A stretch of 34,561 bases of DNA, from assembly GCA_007693455.1 (NCBI GenBank), contig REDP01000187.1, positions 1-34,561 of the forward strand, given 5' to 3'. Shown here one piece after another: positions 1 to 9,178 of the stretch. This DNA comes from Planctomycetota bacterium (GTDB taxonomy: Bacteria > Planctomycetota > UBA11346). Position numbers and translations under genes: made by a program. Position 1 is the first letter of the stretch, and the number at the start of each line of letters is the position of its first letter. The notes under the pieces are model-generated. The model had not been told where the DNA came from. It searched no databases and worked only from the letters and a program-made list of their open reading frames with translations.

Positions 1-458
1 GTGCCGCACCATTCGTGACTGCTCATGAGATAGCGCTGGGGCAGGCCGTGACGGCGATCAAGGAGGGCGGTCATGGACTGGCTATAGGGATAGGTGCCGG
101 TGTGAAAACTGCGTTGCAGGTGCGCCTTGATGACCGGAGTGCCGCTTTCATCCACGCTTTTTACCGCCCGCTGGGGGTCCATATATTCGCGCACAGCAAT
201 CAGGGCGCCGGCACCTTCCCAGGTCTCGCCATAGCGACGCTGACGCAGGGTGTATTCCGCCACCTCGGCCATGCCATCCTCCCACCACTGGTGATTCCAA
301 AAGGGGGATGGCAAGCGCAGCCCGGCTTGCGCACCCAGCTCCGCGGCGGTTACTTTTGCTGGCGGGGGCTCCACAATTTCTTGGGCGAAAAGGGAAATGA
401 ACGTGAGCGCGATCAAGGTAAGCGAAAGTGCGGCTGAGCTGAAGATGGAATGTGGCAT
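1..458 (-). CDS. Secreted 'Maf-like' family protein of unknown function (3' end outside window)
   Basis: The minus-strand frame is open from an ATG at 458 to the window edge, giving about 152 residues without a stop. Residues 1-25 form a signal peptide (basic/polar start, then a leucine- and phenylalanine-rich core ending FAQ). The mature part contains FWNHQWWEDGMAEVAEY, an RYGETWEGAG segment, FHTGTYPYSQS and SSHEWCG. From memory, this pattern matches a periplasmic family common in Verrucomicrobiota and Planctomycetota that databases often label 'septum formation inhibitor Maf'. It has none of the features of true cytoplasmic Maf pyrophosphatases, so that label should not be trusted. A weak GAGAG lies about 8 bases before the start. 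It follows the EF-hand gene on the same strand after about 177 bases. The function is unknown. Confidence 0.75.
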   Translation of the reverse strand, partial: MPHSIFSSAALSLTLIALTFISLFAQEIVEPPPAKVTAAELGAQAGLRLPSPFWNHQWWEDGMAEVAEYTLRQRRYGETWEGAGALIAVREYMDPQRAVKSVDESGTPVIKAHLQRSFHTGTYPYSQSMTALLDRRHGLPQRYLMSSHEWCG

Positions 459-635
459 GATTGGCTCTCACAGACAACGGAGGTGATCGTGGATATCCCT
501 GGCTGAGGATCTTATCTTGAGAGTACGCAGCAGCGGGGCTTGGCATTAGCCGTTCTGTGTGGGGCTTCTGCTACTGATGTGCTTGCATGGCGGAGGTGGT
601 TGCAATGAGTGGTCCCTTTGGGCATAGGACCGCAG

Positions 636-2816
636 CTATTCCCCTGCTGGCTGTTCTATTGGTGTTATCTCAGGGAGCATAGCGGGTTGGCTCAGGTGCC
701 AGCGATACCACCAGGCGCAGCCAATAAAGAGGGTGGCGAAGATAATGACCAGGGTCCAGCGCTGCCAGCGATACACGCCGTAGGGGTCGGTGCCCACCCG
801 CCGACTGCCGGGGGGGAGGCGTTTGCGTTGGGTGAGTACTTGGCCCAGGGGCCGGGTAATGTGTACTCGGCCATTGATTGCCCAGCCGCAGCCTTCGAGC
901 AGGGGGCCGAGCGTGCGGCTGCGTAGTTTGAGCCAGGCGAGGACCATCGCCGGTCCCGAGACCACCATCATAATGCCCAGTAAGGCCAGGGGGATTTGCC
1001 ACCAGGCCAGGCGCGAAAATGCCGCGAGCATACTGCCCATGGCCCCGCCGATAGCGCCGATAGCCAGGCCGATGGCGGCAAAGATGCCGACAAAGCGGGC
1101 GATATCGAAGGGGGTTCTGGCAGTGGTGGCTGGGCGTTCGCCATCGGCAATGAGGCTTCCTATGCCGGCGCCCAAGGTCTCGTCCACATGATCCTGTTTG
1201 GCGGAAGCCAAGCGTTCGGCTTGAGTTTCAATAAAATTGGCCAGTTTGCGCCAGGGACTCCAGAAGGCCTGACGAATATTAATTGGTGCTTCAACGATGC
1301 GAATCACCGTGGCATCCCAGTCGCGTCCCTGGCGATCGTAATAAATGCCACCACGGCCGGGCATGAGCTGACTCAAATCGCCCCGGGTGAGGACCGCGGC
1401 AATAGTCATTGGTGTTTGTCCGGCGCGTTGGCAGCGGCAATACACCACACAGCAACGCGAGAGGGCGGCAAAGGGGGCATGCAGATCAGGATTATCAATT
1501 TCCAGTACCAGATTGGCTCGCCGCTGATCAAGATAGAGGTAGCCCGCCTGGAAGAGGGCCTGCCGATCCAGGCGATAGAATTCATCGAAGTTGACAAAGT
1601 TACGCAGCAGGCGGGCCAGGTCCCGGCGATAGCGCAGCAGGCGATCCACATCGGCGATGCCATCCACCTCGTCGGCCACGGCCAGATCTTCGCCAATTAA
1701 TTGCTGAATCTGGGTGAGTTCGTCGCTGTCGAGCAGCGCCCGAATGCGGATAATCCCCAGCTGCTCCACCGCCGGGGCGGCCTTGGCTTGGGACCAGCGC
1801 CAGTGGGGCTCCAGGCGGGTGCAGATCTGCTGCCAGGTGTCCTGATGCAAAACGCTGATGTCCCCCGCCAGGGCCGAGCACACGCTACGCCGAAAATGCT
1901 GGATGGCCTCGCTCCAGGCAGGATTGAGTACCTCGTCCAGGCGCAGCGTGCCACTGCCATCGGGAGCCTGCAGGGGCAGCTCCGCCACCTCGGGGGGCAG
2001 GGTGGCGAGTTCCTGCCCAGCCAATTTGTGCCAATTGGCCGCACCCTGGCCCAGCACTGCTTGGGCGCTGGGGTCGTAGGCGCTGAGTCGACAACGGGAA
2101 AAAAAGTCGTCGATCTTATGGCGCACCGCCATCCACGCGGCCACTGCCTGGGGCGTGTCATCGCCCAGCGGCAGGAGTTCCCGGGCACTCTCGGTGCCGT
2201 CTTCGGCACCGCGCCACCACTGGTCAAAAGCCTGCAGGTCGGCGTGAAAGCGGGTAACCGTGGCGCTGTCCACGCCTTTATTGCCGCTGCGATCAATCAC
2301 CCCGCCATAACAGCGGAGCATATCCTCAATGGCGCTTATGACTTCGGGATGGTCGCTGGCGCTGGTGGTCACCACCCCATCGCCGTTAAAGCGGGCCGCC
2401 GAGAGGATACGGAGCAGATCACCGCTGTCCTCAATGCCCACGCTGTCTTGCTTACTCGTATCGAGATCGGCAAGAATCCGCCGGGCCGAGCGCACCAGAC
2501 GCGCCCCGCTTTCGTGGCTGTCGTCAATCGCCTCCAAGGGGAGACGGTCGCCGGGGGTAAAGATCACCCCGGGATCACGCAGGTGCTCACAAACATACTG
2601 CACCGCCGCGAGAATTTCCGGCACACGAATACCCCGGTCGCCATCGCGATCGATGAGTTCCAGGGTGCGCTGGTCCATGTCCAGGCCATGCAGCGGACAG
2701 ACCAGGGCCACCCACACCGTATAATCAAGCTTGGGCAGGGCGTTGAGATCAGCAGCGCCGAGGAAGCGCACTTGATCCAGGGTGCCCATACGGCTCATAT
2801 GCCAGCGATGCGTCAT
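636..2816 (-). CDS. Large EF-hand membrane protein of unknown function
   Basis: This 726-residue protein begins MTHRWHMSRMGTLDQV, an N-terminal signature I recognise from a family of about 700 residues found in Opitutae and Planctomycetota and annotated only as 'EF-hand domain-containing'. An EF-hand-like loop (DRDGDRGIRVPEI) lies near residues 56-68 and a second possible acidic loop near residues 143-150. The long middle region is soluble and has no signal peptide. Hydrophobic segments cluster at the C-terminus (roughly residues 568-590, 600-625 and 690-710), so the bulk probably faces the cytoplasm. A GGAA lies 7-10 bases before the ATG. It is separated from the upstream AraC gene by 140 bases and may be transcribed separately. 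No catalytic motif is visible; calcium binding is an inference from the loop alone. Confidence 0.8.
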   Translation of the reverse strand: MTHRWHMSRMGTLDQVRFLGAADLNALPKLDYTVWVALVCPLHGLDMDQRTLELIDRDGDRGIRVPEILAAVQYVCEHLRDPGVIFTPGDRLPLEAIDDSHESGARLVRSARRILADLDTSKQDSVGIEDSGDLLRILSAARFNGDGVVTTSASDHPEVISAIEDMLRCYGGVIDRSGNKGVDSATVTRFHADLQAFDQWWRGAEDGTESARELLPLGDDTPQAVAAWMAVRHKIDDFFSRCRLSAYDPSAQAVLGQGAANWHKLAGQELATLPPEVAELPLQAPDGSGTLRLDEVLNPAWSEAIQHFRRSVCSALAGDISVLHQDTWQQICTRLEPHWRWSQAKAAPAVEQLGIIRIRALLDSDELTQIQQLIGEDLAVADEVDGIADVDRLLRYRRDLARLLRNFVNFDEFYRLDRQALFQAGYLYLDQRRANLVLEIDNPDLHAPFAALSRCCVVYCRCQRAGQTPMTIAAVLTRGDLSQLMPGRGGIYYDRQGRDWDATVIRIVEAPINIRQAFWSPWRKLANFIETQAERLASAKQDHVDETLGAGIGSLIADGERPATTARTPFDIARFVGIFAAIGLAIGAIGGAMGSMLAAFSRLAWWQIPLALLGIMMVVSGPAMVLAWLKLRSRTLGPLLEGCGWAINGRVHITRPLGQVLTQRKRLPPGSRRVGTDPYGVYRWQRWTLVIIFATLFIGCAWWYRWHLSQPAMLPEITPIEQPAGE

Positions 2817-2956
2817 GGCGTTTCCACGGGGCAGTGATTTGCCGAGGTCATAATCGTGGCAGCGTACGCCGGGACAATACCCGAAGTACTACCGTTTATC
2901 ATTTGCCATCATTCGGCGCCATGAAACATGCTTTGCACCCGACTCAACCAGCACCG

Positions 2957-3835
2957 TCAGCCCTGGAGGGCGCGGCGATGCCACTCCATGGGGGTGGCGC
3001 CGGTGTGGCGGCGAAACCAGCGGGCGAAGCTGCTCAGGCCGCTAAAGCCAATGCTGGCGGCGATGTGGGGGAGATTGGGTTCGGCGCTGCCCAGACAGGC
3101 CATGGCGTAGTTGAGCCGGGCGCGATCCAGCAGGGCCCCTGGCGCTTCGCCGCGCTGCTGTTTATAGAGCCGGGCAAAGGCACTGCGTTCCATCCCCGCG
3201 GCGGCGGCCATATCGCTGGTGGTCCAGGTATTCAGGCGCGAGACGAGTAATTCTTCGGCCAAGAGAATACGCGGGTCGATGGCTGCGCTACTGGGCCGCA
3301 CCGGGAGTTCACTGGGCCGCTGATCGTGGAGGTGGTGCTCAACGATATGAGTGATGAGCAGGTGCAGCAGGCCATTGGCGCGCAGGCGACGCAGATCATC
3401 CAGCCACCACAGGGCGAGGATGGGCTGCATGTGCTGGGCCACCTGAGGGGCAAAGCTTGGCTTGAGGATTAAAGGAATATCCACATCCCACACCCTGCGC
3501 GGGTCTGGCTGCGCATTGCCGAGGCAGACGCGAAAAATAATAGTGTTTTCCCGGGTCTGCACCCCGCGTTCAATGTGCTGGGCCGTTCCCGGCGGCAGAA
3601 ATAAAACCGTGCCGGGTCCGGCTCGGCGCTGGCTGAGGCCCAATGCTTTGCCCAGGGCATACGAACCATCGACGATATGCAGCAGACGGTAGAACTCAAA
3701 ACCCCCGCCCATGGGCCCCGGCGGCCGCGCCCGGCGGTCTTCCCAGCCGGTATGAATCTGCACGCTGTAGGGGAGATCTTTCCAGGGCATGGAGATGGCC
3801 ATGTCATGAAGATACCCTGCATTTGCTGCCGCCAA
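2957..3835 (-). CDS. AraC-family transcriptional regulator with cupin-like sensor domain
   Basis: This protein has 292 residues. The N-terminal half (about 20-160) reads like an AraC cupin sugar-sensing domain, including the FLPPGTAQHIERG segment. The C-terminal third (about 195-290) holds the two AraC helix-turn-helix units, the first around TWTTSDMAAAAGMERSAF and the second around LPHIAASIGFSGLSSFARWF, followed by the usual G-x-TPMEWHRR end. It would bind DNA upstream of sugar-use genes. The gene starts 10 bases after the DJ-1-like gene, so it is probably the last gene of the glycosidase-esterase-DJ-1 operon and a good candidate for controlling it. An alternative ATG at 3802 (MAISMPW) would shorten it by 11 residues. 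Family call is firm; its targets are inference. Confidence 0.9.
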   Translation of the reverse strand: MAAANAGYLHDMAISMPWKDLPYSVQIHTGWEDRRARPPGPMGGGFEFYRLLHIVDGSYALGKALGLSQRRAGPGTVLFLPPGTAQHIERGVQTRENTIIFRVCLGNAQPDPRRVWDVDIPLILKPSFAPQVAQHMQPILALWWLDDLRRLRANGLLHLLITHIVEHHLHDQRPSELPVRPSSAAIDPRILLAEELLVSRLNTWTTSDMAAAAGMERSAFARLYKQQRGEAPGALLDRARLNYAMACLGSAEPNLPHIAASIGFSGLSSFARWFRRHTGATPMEWHRRALQG

Positions 3836-3845
3836 TCAATAACCG

Positions 3846-5384
3846 CTAGTCATCAGATGATTGAAGCTGGGGTAGGGCCAGGTGGAGGTCGGCAAAGCTG
3901 CGCACGGTGATCAGGCGTTCGGCGCTGCGGGTGACGGGGTCGTCCGTATGGCTGGCGCCGCCGCGGGGGTAGGACCAGCGTAGTTGTGCGCTGCCGCTAA
4001 TGCGGGGGCGCTCGAGCGCGTCGTAATCGCGGGCGAAAAACCAGCCGTCGGTGCCCACGGTGAGTAGCGTCGCGCCGGCTTCATAGCGGCTGCGCAACCA
4101 GTTCAGGCGTTGCTGGTCACGGGCAGCTTGTTCTGGCAGCCAGTCAGCATCTTCCCCTTGGCGGGCATTGTCGCGCAGGGCTGGGTGAAAGCCGCCGGGG
4201 GCGATAATCAGGGCATTATCGCTGAGGGCGAGGCGCTCATCGCCATAGCTGGCGGTGACTTCCAGGGGCAGGCCATTGGTCCCGCGCAGCCAGCCGGCTT
4301 GCGAGCCGATAATCATCACCTCATGGCCCAGGGCGCGTAGCTGCATGAGCATGGCGGCGGCCACGGCATCATCAAAGCCTTCGCGTAGGGCCAGGGCGGC
4401 GGTGGCCACAGGCTGACCAGCAGCGGCTTCGCCAGCGGGGTGCTGCCCCACGGCCGCCACCGCGGCCCCAACGGCGGGCAGGGCAGCAAGGGCGTTAGGG
4501 AAATCGGCCACGGCAGCATCGGCGCTGAGATCATCGCGACCCAGATGCGTGCGCACGGCTGCCCATTCTTCACCCAGCTCCTCGGCGGCGGGGAGAACCA
4601 GGGTGAGGGCGAAGCTTTCATCCGTGGGCAGGCGGTCGGCCTCATTGATCACGGAGACGCGATGGCCGAGGCTGCGCAGGCTGGACTCCAATAGCCAGCG
4701 CTCGTGGCCGGACCAATGGGGGGCAACGATCAAGGCGCTGCCAGGAGGTGGTAAATCGGGTCCGCCGCTCACCGCTGCCAGATGGCGAATGGTGGCGCGG
4801 GCAAAGGCGGGGGTATCGTTGGGGTAGCGGGCGGTGATCAGATTGCGGTCGATTACTACCTGTTGATCCATATAGGCGCCGCGGCGCCCGGAGATCCAAG
4901 CATCGGGCAGTTCATCGGCAATGGTGCGCAAACCTGCCCAGGTGCGGTCGTGTAGGCGGTCAGCACGTAGCAGCAGTCGCGGGCCGTGGCAAATAGCTGA
5001 GACCGGTTTGCCCGCCTCCATAAAGGCATTGACGATAGCTATCGCAGCGGGTTCGTTCTCGAGAAAACCAGGGCTATAGCCACCGGGGATGAACAGGCTG
5101 ACATAGCCCTCTGGACTGCCAAACTCGGCGAGGCTGATATCTGCAGGTACGTCGCGGCCCCGGGGATCTTCTTCTCGATCACGGCGCAGAAACGCGGTTT
5201 GTCCATCGGCAGTGGCGATCACCACCCCATAGCCCGCCGCCAGCAGGGGGCCCACGGTGCCGTAGTGCTCTTGGCGGTTAAAGCCTTCGGCCAGTAGTAC
5301 CAGGACTTTGTGTTCGCTGGCTTGGGCCAGGGAGGTGAGGGCGTATAAACTGAGGGTGATCATCAGTAGGCAGGGGCGTAACAT
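3846..5384 (-). CDS. Secreted multi-domain DJ-1/PfpI-like protein
   Basis: This 512-residue protein starts with a signal peptide (residues 1-22, ending AQA). Residues 25-205 are a DJ-1/PfpI (class I glutamine-amidotransferase-like) domain: the conserved acidic residue is probably Glu33 (LLAEGF) and the nucleophile elbow is AICHGPRLL with Cys132. Residues 216-300 and 330-500 restart with the same beta-strand pattern (ALIVAPHWSGHERW and LALREGFDDA...LGHEVMIIG...ALIIAPGGFHP). In the last copy the elbow position reads TVGTDG with no cysteine, so it looks catalytically dead. DJ-1/PfpI proteins include proteases, deglycase-like enzymes and chaperones, mostly cytoplasmic; a secreted multi-copy form is unusual. 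An AAGGAG ribosome site precedes the ATG. It lies 35 bases after the SGNH gene. Substrate unknown. Confidence 0.85.
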   Translation of the reverse strand: MLRPCLLMITLSLYALTSLAQASEHKVLVLLAEGFNRQEHYGTVGPLLAAGYGVVIATADGQTAFLRRDREEDPRGRDVPADISLAEFGSPEGYVSLFIPGGYSPGFLENEPAAIAIVNAFMEAGKPVSAICHGPRLLLRADRLHDRTWAGLRTIADELPDAWISGRRGAYMDQQVVIDRNLITARYPNDTPAFARATIRHLAAVSGGPDLPPPGSALIVAPHWSGHERWLLESSLRSLGHRVSVINEADRLPTDESFALTLVLPAAEELGEEWAAVRTHLGRDDLSADAAVADFPNALAALPAVGAAVAAVGQHPAGEAAAGQPVATAALALREGFDDAVAAAMLMQLRALGHEVMIIGSQAGWLRGTNGLPLEVTASYGDERLALSDNALIIAPGGFHPALRDNARQGEDADWLPEQAARDQQRLNWLRSRYEAGATLLTVGTDGWFFARDYDALERPRISGSAQLRWSYPRGGASHTDDPVTRSAERLITVRSFADLHLALPQLQSSDD

Positions 5385-5419
5385 GGGAACTCCTTACAAG
5401 ATATTTCTGGCAGCCATTA

Positions 5420-6133
5420 TTATTCTGCGGCCGCAAACCAACCCAATTCGCGCAAGGCCTGGAAGGTGGCGCGGGCGGTGACAATTTCACCACCCGGGGC
5501 TAGGTGAACGCGGTCCTGATGGTTGACCAGGGGGCGATGACTGCCGTAGTGCTCGGCGGCGGCGTCAAAGTGGGGCTGCAGGGCGACACTGGGAATCTCC
5601 AGCTCGGCGCTGATCTCGGCAATGAGCTCGTTATTATCCACTAAATGAGTCCAGCCAGTGGTGCCTTCCTCGCCATCGGCAAAGAGTCCGGCGTATTGCA
5701 GGGTGATCACCTGCAGCTCGGCTTCTTTCATGGCGCCCAACATGCTGCGCAGATTGGCGGCGGTTTCCTCAGTGGGAACCCGTCCACCCGCATCATTGCC
5801 GCCAATAAGTACCACCACCAAATCCGGCTGGCGGTCGATCACCTCTTCCTGGAAACGATTGATGGCACCAGGACGATCGCCGCGCTTGGCGGTGGCATCA
5901 CCGGCATAGCCCGCATTGCTCACCTGCACGCTGCGGCCGCTATGGGCCTCGAGCATCAGGCCTAAAAGATCAATCCACTTCATATAGTGCTGGTGATAGG
6001 CTTCGCCAGGACGGTTGCCGGTAATGCTATCGCCAAAGGCGATAATATGCAGCGGGGGCTGTGCATCGTCCGCGGCCCGCAATTGCGCAGCGGCGATAAT
6101 CAGCAGGAGGGGAATGAGGAGCAGGTGACGCAT
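5420..6133 (-). CDS. Secreted SGNH/GDSL-family hydrolase (probable carbohydrate or acetyl esterase)
   Basis: This protein has 237 residues with a signal peptide (1-20, ending LRA). All SGNH blocks are visible: block I FGDSIT with nucleophile Ser36, block II NAGYAGDAT with the glycine near 75, block III GGND with Asn113, and block V DRVHLAPGG with Asp207 and His210. The length fits a single-domain GDSL esterase. Secreted members linked to glycosidases usually remove acetyl or other acyl groups from polysaccharides, and that is the most likely job here. An AGGA lies about 10 bases before the start. It sits 24 bases downstream of the glycosidase gene and 35 bases upstream of the DJ-1-like gene, which supports one transcript. 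The precise substrate cannot be read from sequence. Confidence 0.92.
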   Translation of the reverse strand: MRHLLLIPLLLIIAAAQLRAADDAQPPLHIIAFGDSITGNRPGEAYHQHYMKWIDLLGLMLEAHSGRSVQVSNAGYAGDATAKRGDRPGAINRFQEEVIDRQPDLVVVLIGGNDAGGRVPTEETAANLRSMLGAMKEAELQVITLQYAGLFADGEEGTTGWTHLVDNNELIAEISAELEIPSVALQPHFDAAAEHYGSHRPLVNHQDRVHLAPGGEIVTARATFQALRELGWFAAAE

Positions 6134-6157
6134 GGTGAATCGATCCTTGTTGAATAA

Positions 6158-8899
6158 TTACTGGGGATAACGGTAGGGCTCATCGACCACACTGGAAGAG
6201 CGCTCACGCTCATCCTTGAGTGGTGCCTGGCGCAGGCCAAAGCGGGCGCTGAGCTGTTCGCCCTGGACGCGGTAGGTATGGTGGGCCTGCACTGCGGAGA
6301 GATCCGCGGCGCTGTGGTCGCTGAGGATGGCTTGAGCGCGCACGCCAGCGGGCACTGCTACCGCAGAAAAGGCAAACCACACGCCCTGAGCATCATCGCC
6401 AAAGGGCAGCCACAGCATGCCCTGATCATCGGGCAAAACCCAGGAGCGCTGCATGCTGGGCAGGGCGGCGAGATATTCGGCACTCAGCCGGGAAAATTCG
6501 GGGATCACCTCGGTGCGTTCATTGGGCGCCAGCCAGGCCTTATTGGCCATAAAGCGGAAGCTCATGGTGCGGTGCTGTTCGGGGCTATAGCGATTTTGCG
6601 CATCGTGGCGGTGCCACTTCGTGGTATAGCGGAAGAAGGGGTAGGCATCTTCCCAGCCGCTGACTTCAATGCTGCAGCTCAAGCCGGGGAAGGTATGGCT
6701 CTCGGCCATGAGGTGGATGCCCTCCCGCGACCACTGGGCCACCAAGGGCCACCAGCGCGCCTGCATCGGCGCGCCGCTGCCGTCGCCCCAATGCAGTTGA
6801 CTCAAATACATATTTTGCCAACTATCGCACCATAAACCCTGCATGCCTAATTCATCGCGCACGCTGAGTAAGCGACTGGTCAAACCCGCTTCCACCCCTG
6901 GGGCATAGAGGTTATGAGCAACCAGCGGTGGATAGCCGTGGGAGTGATCATTGCCCGGTATATTCATCCCCCAGTGAGCGGGATTGCGGCCGACTTCTTC
7001 GGCAAAGGGCCCATCCTGGCGCACCATGCCACCGAGATAGATGTGGTAGGTCATGCCTAATTCACGGGCTTGCTCTTGAAAGCGCCGCCACTCAGCACGC
7101 ACATCATCGGTAATCACCCAGTCAAAGACCCGGTTGCTATTACCAAAGGGCGCGGGGCGGGTGTGGGTGGCGGGCTTGTGAGGGCCATTGCGGTGCTGCT
7201 CGGTGTACCAACCGGGGGTATGGGTGATGACTGTGCGCACCCCGGCATCATACCATTGCTGAATCCCTTCTTCCGCCTTCCAGCGATAATATTCCGGCCG
7301 CCCGGTTTCGTGCAGCCAGCCCACCGCCGGCAGCGGTGCCACCTGCACAAAGCCCAAATCTTCCGCCACCCAATCGCGCACCTGGCCTGCCACCTCCTGC
7401 CAACGGCTCACCATTTCGTGGCGCGGGGTATGGCTGCCCATATCCAAGGCGAGAAAATATTGCGGCTGGGTGCTGGCCTGGGCGCTATTGGCAAACCAGT
7501 ATTCATCGGTCTGGGATAATTGCTGATCGCCAGGAAAAATTTCCGTGAGTGCGCGTAGGGCTCCCTGTTGGCGGTGGAAACTGGTGAGGGCCAGGCCATC
7601 GCGCCATTGGAAGTCGATAAAGTCGGTGCCGCCGCCCCGGGCCATTTTGGAAATCCAGGCCCCCAGTCGGTGCTGTAAAGTATAGCCGCGGTCGCTTAAA
7701 TCCGCCGCCTCGGCATCGGGAATAATCGGCGACACCAGAGGCAGGCCGCCAGCCGCCCCGGGTAAAATCTCAGTGGTAGTCCAGGCCTGGGCCACGCCCT
7801 CGCCGTCTTCCTGGGCTGTGAGGGTTTGTTCAATACCACCGAGACCGCGGTAGCGCATATTCACCACCGTGATCCCAGCCGCCCTCCCTCCCACTTCCCA
7901 GGTGCCGACCTGGCGCAGCACATTCACCTGATGGGGCTCCTCCAGCTGCAGCTCATAATGCTGCCGCCAGCCCTGCCAGGGCCAGCCAGCGAGCACCTGC
8001 TCGACAGGTGTGAACACCCACAGCAGAGTGCCACCCCGCTGCAGCTTATCGCCGTGGCGCTCTAAACCCTCTATGCGCGCCCGGAGACTTTCCACCCGGC
8101 AGCTTTCGGCAGGGAGACGCAAATGGGCAAAGGCATAATAATCGCGGTGGATGGCGGGCTGTTCGGCGGCGCGCTGGGCAAGGGCCGCGCGCAGGGTACG
8201 CACCGCCTCGGATCCCGGCAGCGCCTGCTCTACCAGGGCATCTTCTTCGGCGTGAATCAGTTGCCGGCCCAAGTCCGCCAAGCGCCGCAAGGCCCCCAGG
8301 GCTTCGTGAGAACCGGCAGGCCACTCTTCCCGGCGTTGTTGGCTGCGGGCTATCTGGCCCTGGAGTCGCTGCACCGCCGCGTGGCCATCAAGGCGATCGC
8401 GATGGGCTTTTCGTAGATCCGCCACCTGCTGTTGCAGGTCTTGGATAGCGGGCGTGGCACCCTCACCCTGGGCCCATTCTTGATCAGGGGTCATAATAAA
8501 TTCGTCGGCCCACAGCCCTCTCAGATCACCCCCATACAGCTGCAGATGCAGGGCAATGGATCCGTCCTCGCGCTGCTCCACCCGCTGCAGGCGCAGAAAG
8601 GGCCACAGTCCCCGCTGCCCATATTCTTGGGCAATGAGTGGGCGCAGCACGGTTTGCTTGCTGCGCAAGTCGTGGCCCTGCATGGCAGCACCCTGCAATC
8701 CCAGCAGCCAGTCGCCGTGCAGGGCAAAGTCCAGCACCACGGCCGCCGACAGGTGTACGCGCAAAGCATGCTCATGACGTTCCACCGTGGACTGTTCACT
8801 GGCAGAAAGTATGGATACAGACATGGCAAGCCCCACGATCAGCAAACAATAGGACGCGCGCGGGTATCGCGGCATCAAGATGGGTTGGGATACATTCAT
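6158..8899 (-). CDS. Secreted glycoside-hydrolase-like protein with TIM-barrel core and coiled-coil insert
   Basis: The frame can be extended to a GTG at 8941. I chose the ATG at 8899 because it places a normal signal peptide (YCLLIVGLAMSVSILSASE) near the N-terminus; no convincing ribosome site is seen for either start. The product is about 913 residues. Residues 45-150 and 255-400 look like an N-terminal beta-sandwich, separated by a helical, glutamine- and arginine-rich coiled-coil-like stretch (about 151-246). From about 480 the protein resembles clan GH-D or GH97-like barrels. GLWCDSW (Asp about 692) is a plausible nucleophile and LMAESHTFPG (Glu about 733) a plausible acid/base. A C-terminal beta domain follows. 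Probably an exo-acting glycosidase in the periplasm or outside; the family number and sugar are unknown. First gene of the esterase/DJ-1/AraC operon. Confidence 0.8.
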   Translation of the reverse strand: MNVSQPILMPRYPRASYCLLIVGLAMSVSILSASEQSTVERHEHALRVHLSAAVVLDFALHGDWLLGLQGAAMQGHDLRSKQTVLRPLIAQEYGQRGLWPFLRLQRVEQREDGSIALHLQLYGGDLRGLWADEFIMTPDQEWAQGEGATPAIQDLQQQVADLRKAHRDRLDGHAAVQRLQGQIARSQQRREEWPAGSHEALGALRRLADLGRQLIHAEEDALVEQALPGSEAVRTLRAALAQRAAEQPAIHRDYYAFAHLRLPAESCRVESLRARIEGLERHGDKLQRGGTLLWVFTPVEQVLAGWPWQGWRQHYELQLEEPHQVNVLRQVGTWEVGGRAAGITVVNMRYRGLGGIEQTLTAQEDGEGVAQAWTTTEILPGAAGGLPLVSPIIPDAEAADLSDRGYTLQHRLGAWISKMARGGGTDFIDFQWRDGLALTSFHRQQGALRALTEIFPGDQQLSQTDEYWFANSAQASTQPQYFLALDMGSHTPRHEMVSRWQEVAGQVRDWVAEDLGFVQVAPLPAVGWLHETGRPEYYRWKAEEGIQQWYDAGVRTVITHTPGWYTEQHRNGPHKPATHTRPAPFGNSNRVFDWVITDDVRAEWRRFQEQARELGMTYHIYLGGMVRQDGPFAEEVGRNPAHWGMNIPGNDHSHGYPPLVAHNLYAPGVEAGLTSRLLSVRDELGMQGLWCDSWQNMYLSQLHWGDGSGAPMQARWWPLVAQWSREGIHLMAESHTFPGLSCSIEVSGWEDAYPFFRYTTKWHRHDAQNRYSPEQHRTMSFRFMANKAWLAPNERTEVIPEFSRLSAEYLAALPSMQRSWVLPDDQGMLWLPFGDDAQGVWFAFSAVAVPAGVRAQAILSDHSAADLSAVQAHHTYRVQGEQLSARFGLRQAPLKDERERSSSVVDEPYRYPQ

Positions 8900-9178
8900 A
8901 CTCTTGTTCTTTTTACGAAGATCTGAAGAGGGTGCTGCCACTGCTAATTGTGCTGAGATGTGCCGTTTGGTGCAGGATGAGCCGAGGGCGCTGTATTGTT
9001 GGGGCTTGCCCCGGGATCGTCGATCTCCCGATCGGCCTGCAAAAACGACCTGAATAGGGCGCTTTTTGCGTTAAAAGCATGCACCGTGAAGCGGAAATTC
9101 CTTACCCAAGGCGAGCTTTAAGCCGCCCTGTGGGGGTTTGCCAGTTGGGAGCTTGCCAGCGGCTTATGTCCTGCAAGT

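Noticed and set aside
996-2837. Long plus-strand open frames opposite the EF-hand gene
   Set aside because: They are antisense to a well-supported gene, lack ribosome sites and encode low-complexity sequence; GC-rich codon bias creates them.
8900-8941. GTG start at 8941 for the large glycosidase
   Set aside because: It places a charged 36-residue lead before the signal peptide and has no ribosome site; the ATG at 8899 is more natural.
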